A DNA stretch of 64,000 bases from assembly GCF_016808095.1 (NCBI RefSeq), contig NC_068970.1, forward strand, positions 45,729,630-45,793,629. The letters run 5' to 3'. Positions 11,410 through 21,773 of this stretch are shown here, one piece after another. The DNA comes from Vigna angularis (lineage: Eukaryota > Streptophyta > Magnoliopsida > Fabales > Fabaceae). The notes under the pieces are model-generated. The model worked only from the letters and a program-made list of their open reading frames with translations, searched no databases and was not told the DNA's origin. A program made the translations under genes and the position numbers. Position 1 is the first letter of the stretch, and each line of letters starts with the position of its first letter.

Positions 11410-13700
11410 CAATAGGGTCACGTCAGAAACAGACCTATTTGGAAACCGATATTTAAATTTATTCCGTTGTTACGTTGCTATTGCAGTAAACTATTTTTTG
11501 ATTTATGTATATATATCTTTTCTGTTCATCTAATATTCTGTAGGATAAAGGAAATGTAAATGAATTGATGAAAGATATTTGTTCGATCACTACTGGCCAA
11601 GGGATAATGTTATTCGCGTTCAACTTTTGCCGTAGATAAGATCAAAGGAAAGCAAATGCTTTATCGTATTCTGTACAGAAGAAAATGGTGGCTGAAATAA
11701 TTTTCCTTTTGAATTTCTGGGTTGAATTATTCAGTGAATAACTTAATATGGAATATGGTTCCTCTAAATCACTAAATTATAGAAGAATGTGAAAGAAATG
11801 GTTCAGTCCACTTGTAATTGCAAGAATTAATTGAATGTTGGTTTTCACGTATGTATAACATGCTGGGGAAATTAGGGGCATCGAAGACGAGTTCTTAACA
11901 AATAAGACAGATTAAAGAAACTCGAATTAGCATTACTACGTTAGCATCCGCCTAAACATTGACTCTTCATAATACTCGCCTGTACAATTAAAATACTATT
12001 ATGTATTATTTAATATATAGTTTTTAAATTATTATGTTGGACATGTGACATTACTATTATTAAAAAGTTATTATTGTCAGGAACTCCAGATGTTTCTTTA
12101 CCAAAGGGGATTCGTAATTTGGATATGCTTTAAAAAAAATTACTAAAGGACTTGTGCTGCACAATGACGAGAAGAAATTGTTATAAATATGGACGGGTTT
12201 CATCATGGTGATAAAGTTGTAGAATAGAATGTGATTCTACTTGACTAACTAAATTTATTTAAAACCAAATTTGCTTAGTGCTAATTAATCAAAAGAAATC
12301 ATCATATGATTATTTGAGTTAAAAATTATGCATAACAAAAATCATGCTAGTTAGTAGCGACTTAATGGGATTTTATACTTTTAACTGATTGCTCTCTTCT
12401 TACGAATTTACAGTAAATGATTTTGAACTGATCATTATCCCTTTCTTTTAGGGACTCCAATATAATTTAATTTTTACTAAAATTTTAATTTTTTGAAAAT
12501 ATAATTGTTGGAAGACAGAAAATTATATAATATATATTTCTTAATTTTAAGATATTTATTTTAATAATTTAAAATTTTGTTTATCTTCTATATCTTAAAT
12601 TTGTTTGAAAACTATGATTAAAAAATTTAAATATTCTAATTTTTTTTAAACAATTCTTTTATTTGAGATAATTTTTAAATAATTTATTCACAAATTAAAA
12701 TAAAAGGTTTTAATGTTTTTAATATTTCCTTTAGACTTTTGTGCATATATTTTAAAAATTTTAAATATATCTATATAGTAATAATAAATAAGATGTATAA
12801 TATAAGATTCTATTTTAGTAGCATAAATTAATAAAATAAAAAAATTTATAATAATATTCGAAACAAAAAATCAACAACCTATAGAATAGTTATTACATTT
12901 TTTCCAAGGTATTACCATAGTGATATGAAATGCATAAATATAGTTTCAAAGAAACTACAGTACACAAAACTCTATCTTAAGGTTCTAAGAACGAAGGAAA
13001 AGAAGTTTAAATCCCTTAAATTGTTCTTATTTATGTGGATTTTAAAATGTTGTCCCTAATTTTATGTTGTCCCTAATTTTAAAATATGAAATTCTACATA
13101 TAAACTTCTATGAATTTCACGTATTAAAAGAGGTCATCAAAAATTTAATCTCGTTAATCCAATTTAACAGCAGGAACTTAATTGACTCAAATTTATATTT
13201 TTAGAAGTATTCAATAAAACAGTCATTGAACTGGAAAAAATTCACATAAATCAGAACAAAGAGTTTAATCTAAAATTTAAAATAAAGCACATTACTATAA
13301 GTTTCATTAACATTAAACTGCTTTAGTTAAAATTTAATTTAAAAATTATTTATGATCTAGTGTCATATTAATGGACATTACTGATAGTTATTTTTCAAAA
13401 GTTTATCTTAATGAATTAATATTAATAATTTTGAAATGTATTATATGTGAGACACAATATGATACGATATGTCATTGACTAATTAGAGTCTATTTATACC
13501 TTTTGGAATTCACTTTTCACTGAGACTAAATATGTGTTTTATTACAGTATGTACACTGATTTTATAAATGTTACTGCATCCATAGCTGACGCTACTTTAT
13601 CTAGTTTCTTGTCATCCAAAGTGATTTTTAACGATCTGGCCATGGCAAGCGAAGGTTTAAAACCAGACCTAGTATTATAATGAAGTTGTAAAACTAGTAC
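11410..13700. other. AT-rich intergenic DNA between tandem paralogues
   Basis: About 2.3 kb with no gene, LTR or terminal inverted repeat that I can support. The most AT-rich part is about 12470-12900. Confidence 0.4.
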
Positions 13701-13906
13701 TCATATAAGAAGATAATAAAAGCATATTATATAACTGGATGAGTTCAGCATTACAGACAAAGAGCTTAAGCTCCATCATCACAATTATTAGCAAATATGA
13801 TCACATATTACAGAAAGGCCCACATAGTTAGCACTTATTTTTTTATTTCCATATTATTATATATAGCGCTAAGTATTTTTGGGAAGCACCTCACAGTAAG
13901 AGGTTC

Positions 13907-14155
13907 TTAATGGTACCTAGCACCAGTGTTGAACTTGGCACTTCCGAAATTCTGCTTTCCTGAACCAGAGTTGTTAAAGGCATCTTTGGTGCCATTGTTA
14001 CGATTGCAAGGTGCGTATCTACCCCTAGCAACTTCTACACCTGTGTTGAACTCTCCTTTCTTGAAATCTTGTCCACCTGATCCCGAGTTTTTGAAGGCAT
14101 TCTCAGTGCCATTGTTTCCACCCAAGCCAAAGAGGTTGCCCAAGAAACCCGACAT
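13907..14155 (-). CDS. Small two-repeat protein of the NNGT..NSGSGxQDF family (82 aa)
   Basis: Tandem paralogue of the gene at 11024-11269, about 2.6 kb away in the same orientation. It starts MSGFLGNLFGLGG and has two repeat units, NNGTENAFKNSGSGGQDF..EFNTG (about residues 14-39) and NNGTKDAFNNSGSGKQNF..KFNTG (about 54-79), joined by a VARGRYAPCNR spacer. All residues of the core G-S-G-x-Q-x-F are kept in both units. Most differences from the neighbour are conservative, which suggests selection on the protein; a codon-level test would be needed to show it. The TATA box and part of the 5' UTR are also conserved. The role is unknown. The alternating Asn/Gly/Gln/Phe spacing suggests a beta-arch or beta-solenoid unit. 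Confidence 0.82.
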   Translation of the reverse strand: MSGFLGNLFGLGGNNGTENAFKNSGSGGQDFKKGEFNTGVEVARGRYAPCNRNNGTKDAFNNSGSGKQNFGSAKFNTGARYH

Positions 14156-14250
14156 GGTTGATGTTTGGTCGAGGGAATTAAGGATATTAGTTTATCACAC
14201 AAGTGTATGTCTCTACTTGCTTTCATGTTTGCTACAAACCCAACCCTCGT

Positions 14251-14256
14251 TTTATA
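14251..14256 (-). promoter_or_regulatory. TATA box of the 13907-14155 gene
   Basis: Minus strand TATAAA about 96 bp upstream of the ATG, followed by GAGGGTTGGGTTTGTAGCAAA, the same block as at the paralogue upstream region (11341-11366). Confidence 0.75.
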
Positions 14257-14329
14257 GACGGGGATTTCAGACTCTCGTGTAACTACCTTTCGTAGGGTTA
14301 GGTTAGGCTCAAGCATATTTAGAAACAGA

Positions 14330-14885
14330 CAAGTATTCCATTGAGATTGGAGTGCACTATTTTCTGATTTATATATTCTTTGGTCCTCAGCTAATGTTCT
14401 CCTGGGTAAAGCAACGACAATAATTTCAAAATGAATATTATCAAAGATATCTCTTGGCTTCGCAAAGGATAAATATTATTCGTATTCCAAATTTATCATA
14501 TTATACCACAGATAAGATCAATTGAAAACAAAAGCTACATCGAATTCCTTACAGAAGATATTTTAATGCAACAATCACTTTCCTGTTTCGTTGTTATTAG
14601 AATTCGTAGATGGTTGAATATGTAGTTTGAACAAGATCGAGAACATAACATTGAATAAGTAGCTGGGCTAGTTAAATTTAAATGATGCTTGTGACTGTTA
14701 AACAAAATGGAAGAACTTTCTTATTCTTACTTTAATTGCTCGATAAACCTAACTTTTTGTGTCCTATACGGTGAAATGTAAAGAACAGCATATTTGAGTA
14801 AGTGAACTGCTTATGTTATATCTGTTGTATGTTTTTCTGGTTTAGAAAGGTCATGTATTTTTGTAATGTTGGGTAAACTTAAATG
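14330..14885. other. Intergenic DNA
   Basis: No gene seen. It may include distal promoter sequence of the gene at 13907-14155. Confidence 0.35.
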
Positions 14886-15007
14886 GACAATTTTAAAAGG
14901 TAATTAATGTTTTAGCACTCTGGTAAGTTTTAGAGTTCAAAAGTCAGGAATTTATTTTGTTATTTTTTTCGTTAATAATCGTTATTATTGTGTCATGTTT
15001 TTGTAAT
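14886..15007 (+). repeat. 5' LTR fragment of the old Copia element
   Basis: Diverged match to 32707-32830, with 'gttaatgtttta', 'caaaagtca', 'gttattattgtgtca' and 'tttttgtaat' in the same order. Because 32702 onward follows decayed Copia pol, both are read as LTRs of one old element. The young Copia inserted into this LTR at GTAAT. Confidence 0.65.
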
Positions 15008-15501
15008 TATTGAGTACTATTGGTTAAATAGATTACTGTTTTCAAATACAGTAATCAAGTTAGGTTACGTGTTAGGTTAGCTTTCTGTTTTCTGTTATTT
15101 TCCCTTCCCCTTCATAACTCTATAAATAGAGTTTTCCCCTTAACATTCACCTCTGTAAGAACATACAATACTCAAGCAATAATATCAGACATTCTTTTCT
15201 TCTAAAGAGCTAACAGAGATCTCTTTCACTAACCTTTAAACCGTGCCTTTCCTCTTCTTCTTTTCGGTCTTCTCTCCCATCGTCTCCGGTGAAGACAGCT
15301 GCTTGCTCCGACGACCGGTTTCCATGGAAGCCCTAGAACCTTCCTTTCCATTCACGAGATGCGTCCCACGTTGCCAGCCACCTACCATCTGATTGCGAGG
15401 GATCTTCTAACGCAAGTGAGTTTTGCGTTTTGGTATTAGTGGGTGCGTTTTGGGTTGAAGCCATTGGGCCCGCTCTTTACAAGTCTGGCCCATTCTCTTT
15501 A
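15008..15501 (+). repeat. 5' LTR of young Copia
   Basis: Runs from TATTGAGTAC to CATTCTCTTTA. The termini supported by the target-site duplication are TA...TA, not the usual TG...CA. It contains a TATA box at 15121 and a long downstream transcribed part. Confidence 0.93.
15121..15128 (+). promoter_or_regulatory. LTR TATA box
   Basis: TATAAATA in the 5' LTR, repeated in the 3' LTR at 20036-20043. Probable U3/R promoter of the element. Confidence 0.7.
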
Positions 15502-15516
15502 TGGTATCAAGAGCAG
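15502..15516 (+). other. Primer binding site (initiator Met tRNA type)
   Basis: TGGTATCAAGAGCAG follows the LTR directly. It is the usual Copia iMet site TGGTATCAGAGC with one extra A. Confidence 0.8.
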
Positions 15517-15606
15517 AAACCATACCCACCTCATTTCCGCTGCCCAGTTTTTGTTCTTTGATGATTCTTGCATAGTTTCTTGCATAGTTTCTTGTTTCCT
15601 TCTACC

Positions 15607-18600
15607 ATGGATACCACAGACCAATCTGCCAGTCCTTTCTACTTGCACCCAGGGGAGAATTCAGGATTAACCCTCATATCTCAAGTCCTGGGTGAGAATA
15701 ATTACTCCTCTTGGAGCAGAAGCATGAGAAGAGCACTCCTATCCAAAAACAAGATCAAATTTATAGATGGGTCTATCAAGAAACCCAAGAAACATGAAGC
15801 TTTGTTTGATACATGGGAAAGATGCAACATGATGGTACTCTCGTGGATTATAAAAACACTTTCTCCAGAAATTGCAGAAAGTGTAATATACGTTGAAGAA
15901 GCCAAAGAATTGTGGGAAGAGCTAAAGGAGAGATTCTCTAAAGGTGATTATTTTAAAATCTCTGATCTTCTCCAAGACATTCATTCAATCAAACAAGGGG
16001 AACGAACTGTTAATCAATTCTTTACTGACTTAAAAATTCTCTGGGAAGAATTGGAATATCTTAGACCCATACCAAACTGTACTTGTGAAATACCTTGCAG
16101 CTGTGAACTCTCAAAAACTTCTCTAAAATACAGAGAAGTAGAGCACATTATATGTTTTTTAAAGGGGTTAAATGACACTTATAATACTGTCCGGACCCAG
16201 ATTTTGTTGATGGAACCTCTGCCAAACATCAATCGTGTTTTCTCTCTCATTATGCAACAAGAGAGACAAGAAAGGTCTGAATCTAGCATTGCAAGCCATA
16301 ATCACTCCACTGAAACCAGTAGAGTCATAGCCAATGTTGCTAACAAGAACAGCAGTTGGAAACCAGACCAGACCTGGAAAAATCAAGGTCGTGGTGTTGG
16401 GTCACACGGTCTGGGAAGAGGCAGAGGAAAGAATCCCAATTACGGGAAACAGTGCTCTTACTGCAACAAGATGAATCACACTGTGGATGAGTGCTACTCC
16501 AAGCATGGTTTTCCACCTTGGTACAAAAAGAATGACAACAATCCAGAGAAGAGAAGTGGCTGGAATTCTACCAATGTCTGCCAAAGCAGTTCTGGACCAG
16601 ATAATACTCATCAGGGAGATACCAGCACTACTTTCGACAAACTCACCCCAGACCAGATTGAAAAACTCCTAAAAATGATTGAGAAAGCTGATGAACCTAC
16701 ACATAAGATCAATCAGATGCAGAGGAATGACAAGGAGGACAAACCAGGTACTTTCTCTTGGATTATTGACACTGGGGCCACTGATCATGTGACCCATGAG
16801 AAAAGGAATTTTGTTACCTTCTATAAGATTAAACCCATTACTGTTAAATTGCCTAATAATTCTGTCATCACTGCCAAACATGCAGGAACTGTTCAATTTT
16901 CTAGAGATTTTGTGATTTTTAATGTGCTTTATATCCCTGATTTTTCTTTCAACTTAATCTCTGTTCAAAGTCTTATAAAAGACTTGAATTGTAGCCTAAT
17001 TTTTTCTTCTGAGGTTTGCCAGATAAGGGAGAATTCTACATTGAAGATGATTGGGTGTGCTAACTCTTACAAGGGTCTCTACTACTTACAAACTTTTCCA
17101 GATTCTGATCAGGACCTTGTTCCAAAAACTGTTTTTTCTTTTAAACACGTTGATGTAAATCTATGGCACTATAGACTAGGCCATCCTGGACACAAGGCTG
17201 TCAAACAGATTTGTGAACATTTTCCCTATGTCAAAATGAATGCTGATACAGTTTGTGATGTTTGCCACTATGCTAAACAACATAAATTGTCTTTCCCTAT
17301 AAGTAATTCTCTATCTACTGAATGTTTTGAGATGATTCACTGTGATATCTGGGGTCCTTATTCTATTTCTTCTGTTCATGGACATAAATACTTTCTTACT
17401 ATTGTTGATGATTATAGCCGACATACATGGATTTTTTTGATGAACAATAAGGGCCAAACTAGAGACTTATTACAGAATTTTATTATCAAGATTAAGAATC
17501 AGTTTGGTAAAATTATTAAGACCGTTAGAACTGATAACGGACCTGAATTCAACTGTGTCAACTTCTATAACTTACATGGTATTAGTCATCAAACTAGTTG
17601 TGTTGAGACCCCTGAGCAGAATTTAGTTGTTGAACGTAAGCACCAACACATTTTAAATGTCACCCGTAGCCTTATGTTCCAATCCAGTATACCTAATGCC
17701 TATTGGTCTTATGCTGTTAGCCATGTTGTATACCTAATAAACAGATTGCCTACTCCCATTCTTAACAACAAAACCCCTCATGATCGCATCTACGATGTTC
17801 CCCCCACTTATTTAGATTTAAGAACTTTTGGATGCCTCTGTTTTGCTTCCACCCTTGCAGCTGGCCGGAGCAAACTTGACCCAAGAGCAAGGAAAGGAAT
17901 TTTCCTTGGATACAAAAGTGGAGTCAAGGGTTATATTGTCCTTGACATCAATACTAGAGAGCTGTTTATAAGTAGGAACGTTATTTTTTATGAAGATGTT
18001 TTTCCTTGGAAGGATCAGCAGAACAACATAAGAGTGGATGGTGAAGAAGTTGACAGAATTGCCTTTCTTAATGATTCCTTAGGCAATTCTACCTCTAATA
18101 ATGATGAAAGGTTTGCAGAAGAAGAAATACAGCATGACATTGTCGAAGAGAATAGCATTGATAATGAGATTGATAACGATGAAGGGGATCACGGATACAG
18201 GAGATCTGACAGGATCAGAAAACCTCCAAGATATCTAGATGACTACATCCACCAGGTTAATCAATCCTTGTCTATGGAAAATAAGTTTACAACCCCTTAC
18301 CCCATTTCTAATCTATTATGTTGTGATTCCCTGACAGAAAAGCATTCAAGATATACCATGGCTATCACTGCTAACAGTGAGCCCCACTCTTACAATGAGG
18401 CCAAAGATGTAAGTGAATGGGCAGAGGCAATGCACCAGGAAATAAAAGCCTTGCAGGATAACAACACGTGGTTTCTCACACAGCTTCCTCAAGGGAAAAC
18501 TGCCATTGGGTGTAGATGGGTATACAAGATTAAATACAGGGCTGATGGCACCATAGAAAGGTACAAGGCCCGTCTAGTTGCTAAGGGCTACACCCAGCAA

Positions 18601-19914
18601 GAAGGGATAGATTATTTAGCCACCTTCTCTCCCGTTGCCAAGCTAACTACCGTTAGACTACTAATTGCGCTGGCAGCTTCTAAAAACTGGTTTTTACATC
18701 AACTGGATGTGAATAATGCCTTCCTTCATGGAGACTTAAATGAGGAAGTCTACATGGAGCCACCTCCTGGTCTTAATATTCAAAAGGAAGGCCAAGTCTG
18801 CAAACTCACTAAGTCATTATATGGCCTAAAGCAAGCTAGTAGACAATGGTTTGAAAAGTTGTCCACTTTTCTTACCTCTGTTAGCTATATACAGTCAAAG
18901 AGTGATCATTCTCTCTTCATCAAAGGGACACCTACTGGTTTCACAGCCCTACTTGTTTATGTTGATGACATCATACTAGCAGGGAATTCTATGACAGAAA
19001 TTAATCACATAAAGAGCCTTTTGCATAACCGGTTCCAAGTAAAAGATCTAGGAGAACTCAAATATTTCCTAGGATTGGAGGTGGCAAGGTCCCAGAAAGG
19101 AATTCATTTGTCTCAAAGAAAATATGCCTTAGACATACTTGAGGAGACAGGAATGCAGAGTTGCAAGCCCTGTTCAACCCCTTTTTTGAGTGACACGAGC
19201 ACCCTATACAAAACTGATAGCTATTTGAAAGATCCAACCTCATACCGAAGATTAATAGGGAAGTTGCTCTATCTCACTAACACTAGACCTGATTTGTGTT
19301 TCTCTATTAATTTATTGAGTCAATTTATGCAATCTCCAACTGACTACCATTATCGGGCTATTCAACATGTTCTTAGGTACATTAAGTCTAAACCCTCAGA
19401 AGGACTATTATTCCCAGCTGATTCTCCCATACAGCTAAAGGCCTTCAGTGATTCAGATTGGGCAACCTGCCCCACCAGTAGGAGGTCCACTACAGGTTTT
19501 TGCGTCTTCCTCGGATCATCACTCATCTCTTGGAAATCAAAAAAACAGAGCACTGTTTCCAGATCCTCCACTGAGGCTGAATATCGTGCTTTGGCAGCCA
19601 CTACTTGTGAGCTACAATGGATACACTATCTCTTAGAGGACTTACAGATCAAGGAAGCTGGGATCCCAGCCCTATACTGTGACAACAAATCTGCCCGACA
19701 TATAGCCCATAATCAGAGTTTTCACGAAAGAACCAAGCATATAGAGCTTGACTGCCATGTTGTTCGTGAAAAGGTGCAAGCTAATCTTTTACATCTTCTC
19801 CCCATTCGCTCAGATGAACAACTAGCAGACATATTTACCAAGTTTCCTCACCGTGTTCGGTTCAAATCTATTGTTCCCAAGCTTGGACTGGCAACTATAC
19901 ACCATCCAGCTTGA
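15607..19914 (+). CDS. Copia gag-pol polyprotein (1435 aa from the chosen start)
   Basis: One frame encodes all functions for copying and integrating the element. Order: gag domain with GENNYSSWSRSM (about residue 30); zinc knuckle CSYCNKMNHTVDEC (about 282); aspartic protease DTGATDHV (about 388); integrase zinc region HYRLGHPG..CDVC (520-555) and catalytic D580, D643, E676; RT with YVDD (first D about 1120); RNase H with D1282, E1323/E1325 and CDN (D1359). All catalytic residues I can identify are present and there is no stop or frameshift. The integrase D-to-E spacing is 32, as I recall for this plant clade with the 'ETPEQN' motif; here that motif ends LVVER where GRVER is usual. I chose the ATG at 15607 (context ACCATGG, MDTTDQ) over the in-frame ATG at 15568, whose 13 residues look unlike gag. 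The element may still be active. Confidence 0.95.
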   Translation: MDTTDQSASPFYLHPGENSGLTLISQVLGENNYSSWSRSMRRALLSKNKIKFIDGSIKKPKKHEALFDTWERCNMMVLSWIIKTLSPEIAESVIYVEEAKELWEELKERFSKGDYFKISDLLQDIHSIKQGERTVNQFFTDLKILWEELEYLRPIPNCTCEIPCSCELSKTSLKYREVEHIICFLKGLNDTYNTVRTQILLMEPLPNINRVFSLIMQQERQERSESSIASHNHSTETSRVIANVANKNSSWKPDQTWKNQGRGVGSHGLGRGRGKNPNYGKQCSYCNKMNHTVDECYSKHGFPPWYKKNDNNPEKRSGWNSTNVCQSSSGPDNTHQGDTSTTFDKLTPDQIEKLLKMIEKADEPTHKINQMQRNDKEDKPGTFSWIIDTGATDHVTHEKRNFVTFYKIKPITVKLPNNSVITAKHAGTVQFSRDFVIFNVLYIPDFSFNLISVQSLIKDLNCSLIFSSEVCQIRENSTLKMIGCANSYKGLYYLQTFPDSDQDLVPKTVFSFKHVDVNLWHYRLGHPGHKAVKQICEHFPYVKMNADTVCDVCHYAKQHKLSFPISNSLSTECFEMIHCDIWGPYSISSVHGHKYFLTIVDDYSRHTWIFLMNNKGQTRDLLQNFIIKIKNQFGKIIKTVRTDNGPEFNCVNFYNLHGISHQTSCVETPEQNLVVERKHQHILNVTRSLMFQSSIPNAYWSYAVSHVVYLINRLPTPILNNKTPHDRIYDVPPTYLDLRTFGCLCFASTLAAGRSKLDPRARKGIFLGYKSGVKGYIVLDINTRELFISRNVIFYEDVFPWKDQQNNIRVDGEEVDRIAFLNDSLGNSTSNNDERFAEEEIQHDIVEENSIDNEIDNDEGDHGYRRSDRIRKPPRYLDDYIHQVNQSLSMENKFTTPYPISNLLCCDSLTEKHSRYTMAITANSEPHSYNEAKDVSEWAEAMHQEIKALQDNNTWFLTQLPQGKTAIGCRWVYKIKYRADGTIERYKARLVAKGYTQQEGIDYLATFSPVAKLTTVRLLIALAASKNWFLHQLDVNNAFLHGDLNEEVYMEPPPGLNIQKEGQVCKLTKSLYGLKQASRQWFEKLSTFLTSVSYIQSKSDHSLFIKGTPTGFTALLVYVDDIILAGNSMTEINHIKSLLHNRFQVKDLGELKYFLGLEVARSQKGIHLSQRKYALDILEETGMQSCKPCSTPFLSDTSTLYKTDSYLKDPTSYRRLIGKLLYLTNTRPDLCFSINLLSQFMQSPTDYHYRAIQHVLRYIKSKPSEGLLFPADSPIQLKAFSDSDWATCPTSRRSTTGFCVFLGSSLISWKSKKQSTVSRSSTEAEYRALAATTCELQWIHYLLEDLQIKEAGIPALYCDNKSARHIAHNQSFHERTKHIELDCHVVREKVQANLLHLLPIRSDEQLADIFTKFPHRVRFKSIVPKLGLATIHHPA

Positions 19915-19922
19915 GGGGAGGC
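19913..19922 (+). other. Polypurine tract
   Basis: GAGGGGAGGC overlaps the polyprotein stop codon and abuts the 3' LTR. It would prime plus-strand DNA synthesis. Confidence 0.75.
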
Positions 19923-20416
19923 TATTGAGTACTATTGGTTAAATAGATTACTGTTTTCAAATACAGTAATCAAGTTAGGTTACGTGTTAGGTTAGCTTTC
20001 TGTTTTCTGTTATTTTCCCTTCCCCTTCATAACTCTATAAATAGAGTTTTCCCCTTAACATTCACCTCTGTAAGAACATACAATACTCAAGCAATAATAT
20101 CAGACATTCTTTTCTTCTAAAGAGCTAACAGAGATCTCTTTCACTAACCTTTAAACCGTGCCTTTCCTCTTCTTCTTTTCGGTCTTCTCTCCCATCGTCT
20201 CCGGTGAAGACAACTGCTTGCTCCGACGACCGGTTTCCATGGAAGCCCTAGAACCTTCCTTTCCATTCACGAGATGCGTCCCACGTTGCCAGCCACCTAC
20301 CATCTGATTGCGAGGGATCTTCTAACGCAAGTGAGTTTTGCGTTTTGGTATTAGTGGGTGCGTTTTGGGTTGAAGCCATTGGGCCCGCTCTTTACAAGTC
20401 TGGCCCATTCTCTTTA
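19923..20416 (+). repeat. 3' LTR of young Copia
   Basis: Same length as the 5' LTR, with one substitution seen (gaagacaactg here, gaagacagctg in the 5' copy). Followed by the GTAAT target duplicate. Confidence 0.95.
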
Positions 20417-20421
20417 GTAAT

Positions 20422-21773
20422 ACCCATGCCTAGATTAATACGTTGAAAGTAGCGCATACGAAGGATAAAATAGTCTTATGCATATTGATGAGTCCAACTT
20501 TGAAAGGACAAAATAGTCTTGTGCATGTTAATGGGTCCAACTTTGAAAAGATAGTAAGTGCAAAACTTTAAAAAACCCAAAGAAGAAGTATAGCGATGAA
20601 TGCGTAAAGCAGGTTAAACTCATAGGTGAGTTGGAGAGCATGAAAATGAAGGAGATAGAAGGAGGTTTGGAGTACATAACTCGTGTTGAAACGATGTGAA
20701 CCAATACTACAAGAAATGGAGAGATGTTGTATCCTATAGCTGACTTATGGATAAAATCTTGAAGTTGTTGACCGATGACTTTAAGAATATGGTGTGTGTG
20801 ATTGAAAAGTCAAAAGACTTGTCAACATTGTTGGTTGAAGAGTTTGACGAGTCTTTTATAACGCATGAGTAATGAAAGAAAAAGAAGAAGAAGGTGAAGT
20901 CAATTGATCAAGCACTCTAAACAAAAGCGACAATCAAACAAGAGAAGGCATTTTATGCTCAGAATACTCTAGGAAGCAAAGGATGAGGTTGAGGAGGTAG
21001 AAAAGTGATCATTGAAGTAGAGATTGAGGATAAGAAGAAGAGAAAAAACAATCAGGCAAACAAAATTTGTGTGGACAAGGACGAGGTTGGTGGAGAGAAA
21101 GTTGATCGAGCAACTCAAATATTGAGTGTTTCAAATGTGACAAGTATATAGTAACTATGCAAAGAATTGTAACTCAAATAGTTGTTATAGTTGCGGTCAA
21201 GTCAGTCATTGCAAAATATTGTTGATATGAAAATAGGAGAGAAAAGACAATCAATCTTTTCATAAAAGGTGTTGAAGAGAGCTTGTTCATGATGACACAA
21301 AACTTGGGTGTTGACCTCAACTTGATTCGTATCTCGGGCATCGAGAACATGTAACTAAATAACTCAGTAAGACATCTAAGCAACTCAGATTGCTCAATGA
21401 AGCATCTAGATAGCTCTTAGCTCAATTGGGCATCTACACAATTCGCATAGATCAATGAAGCATCTGGATAGCTTTGCATAGCTTGGTGGGACATCTAGAC
21501 AACTCAAATAACTCAGCGTGGTATCTTGATACGGGTGCAAGAATCACATATGTGAAGTGAGCTTGTCATTCAAAGTTAGAAACTGCAAAAGGTGTTTTAC
21601 AACCGAGAATTAAAAAGGAGGCTAGAGACAATGTAATTTTATAAGAAAGCTTTGAAAGAAGAAAGTAGGTTTTATATAAACGATGCTTGTAACTTGAACA
21701 AGATGTTTCAAGATTGCAATAATAGTTGTAAGCTTAGAAGGATCTTAGAACTACACCAAAAGTGCAAGATGGA
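20422..21773 (+). pseudogene. Decayed Copia gag-protease (old element, left part)
   Basis: Translated pieces in several frames recall Copia gag (a stretch like 'KILKLLTDDFKNMVCVIEKSKDLSTL' spread over 20755-20850), an RG-rich segment (20975-21100), a zinc-knuckle-like ECFKCDK..NYAKNC (21125-21180) and a protease-like DTGARIT (21530-21550). Many stops and frameshifts make it non-functional. It is cut at 21773 by the Athila-like element and resumes at 31302. Integrase is not recognisable, so an internal deletion preceded or accompanied decay. Confidence 0.7.

Larger units (their letters stand above)
15008..20416 (+). mobile_element. Complete young Ty1/Copia LTR retrotransposon
   Basis: It has two 494-bp LTRs (15008-15501, 19923-20416), a 5-bp target-site duplication GTAAT (15003-15007, 20417-20421), a primer binding site, one uninterrupted gag-pol frame and a polypurine tract. 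By eye the LTRs differ at one position (an a/g site near 15298 and its counterpart near 20213), so the insertion is recent. The order protease, integrase, RT, RNase H identifies Copia. It sits inside the LTR of an older Copia. Confidence 0.97.
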
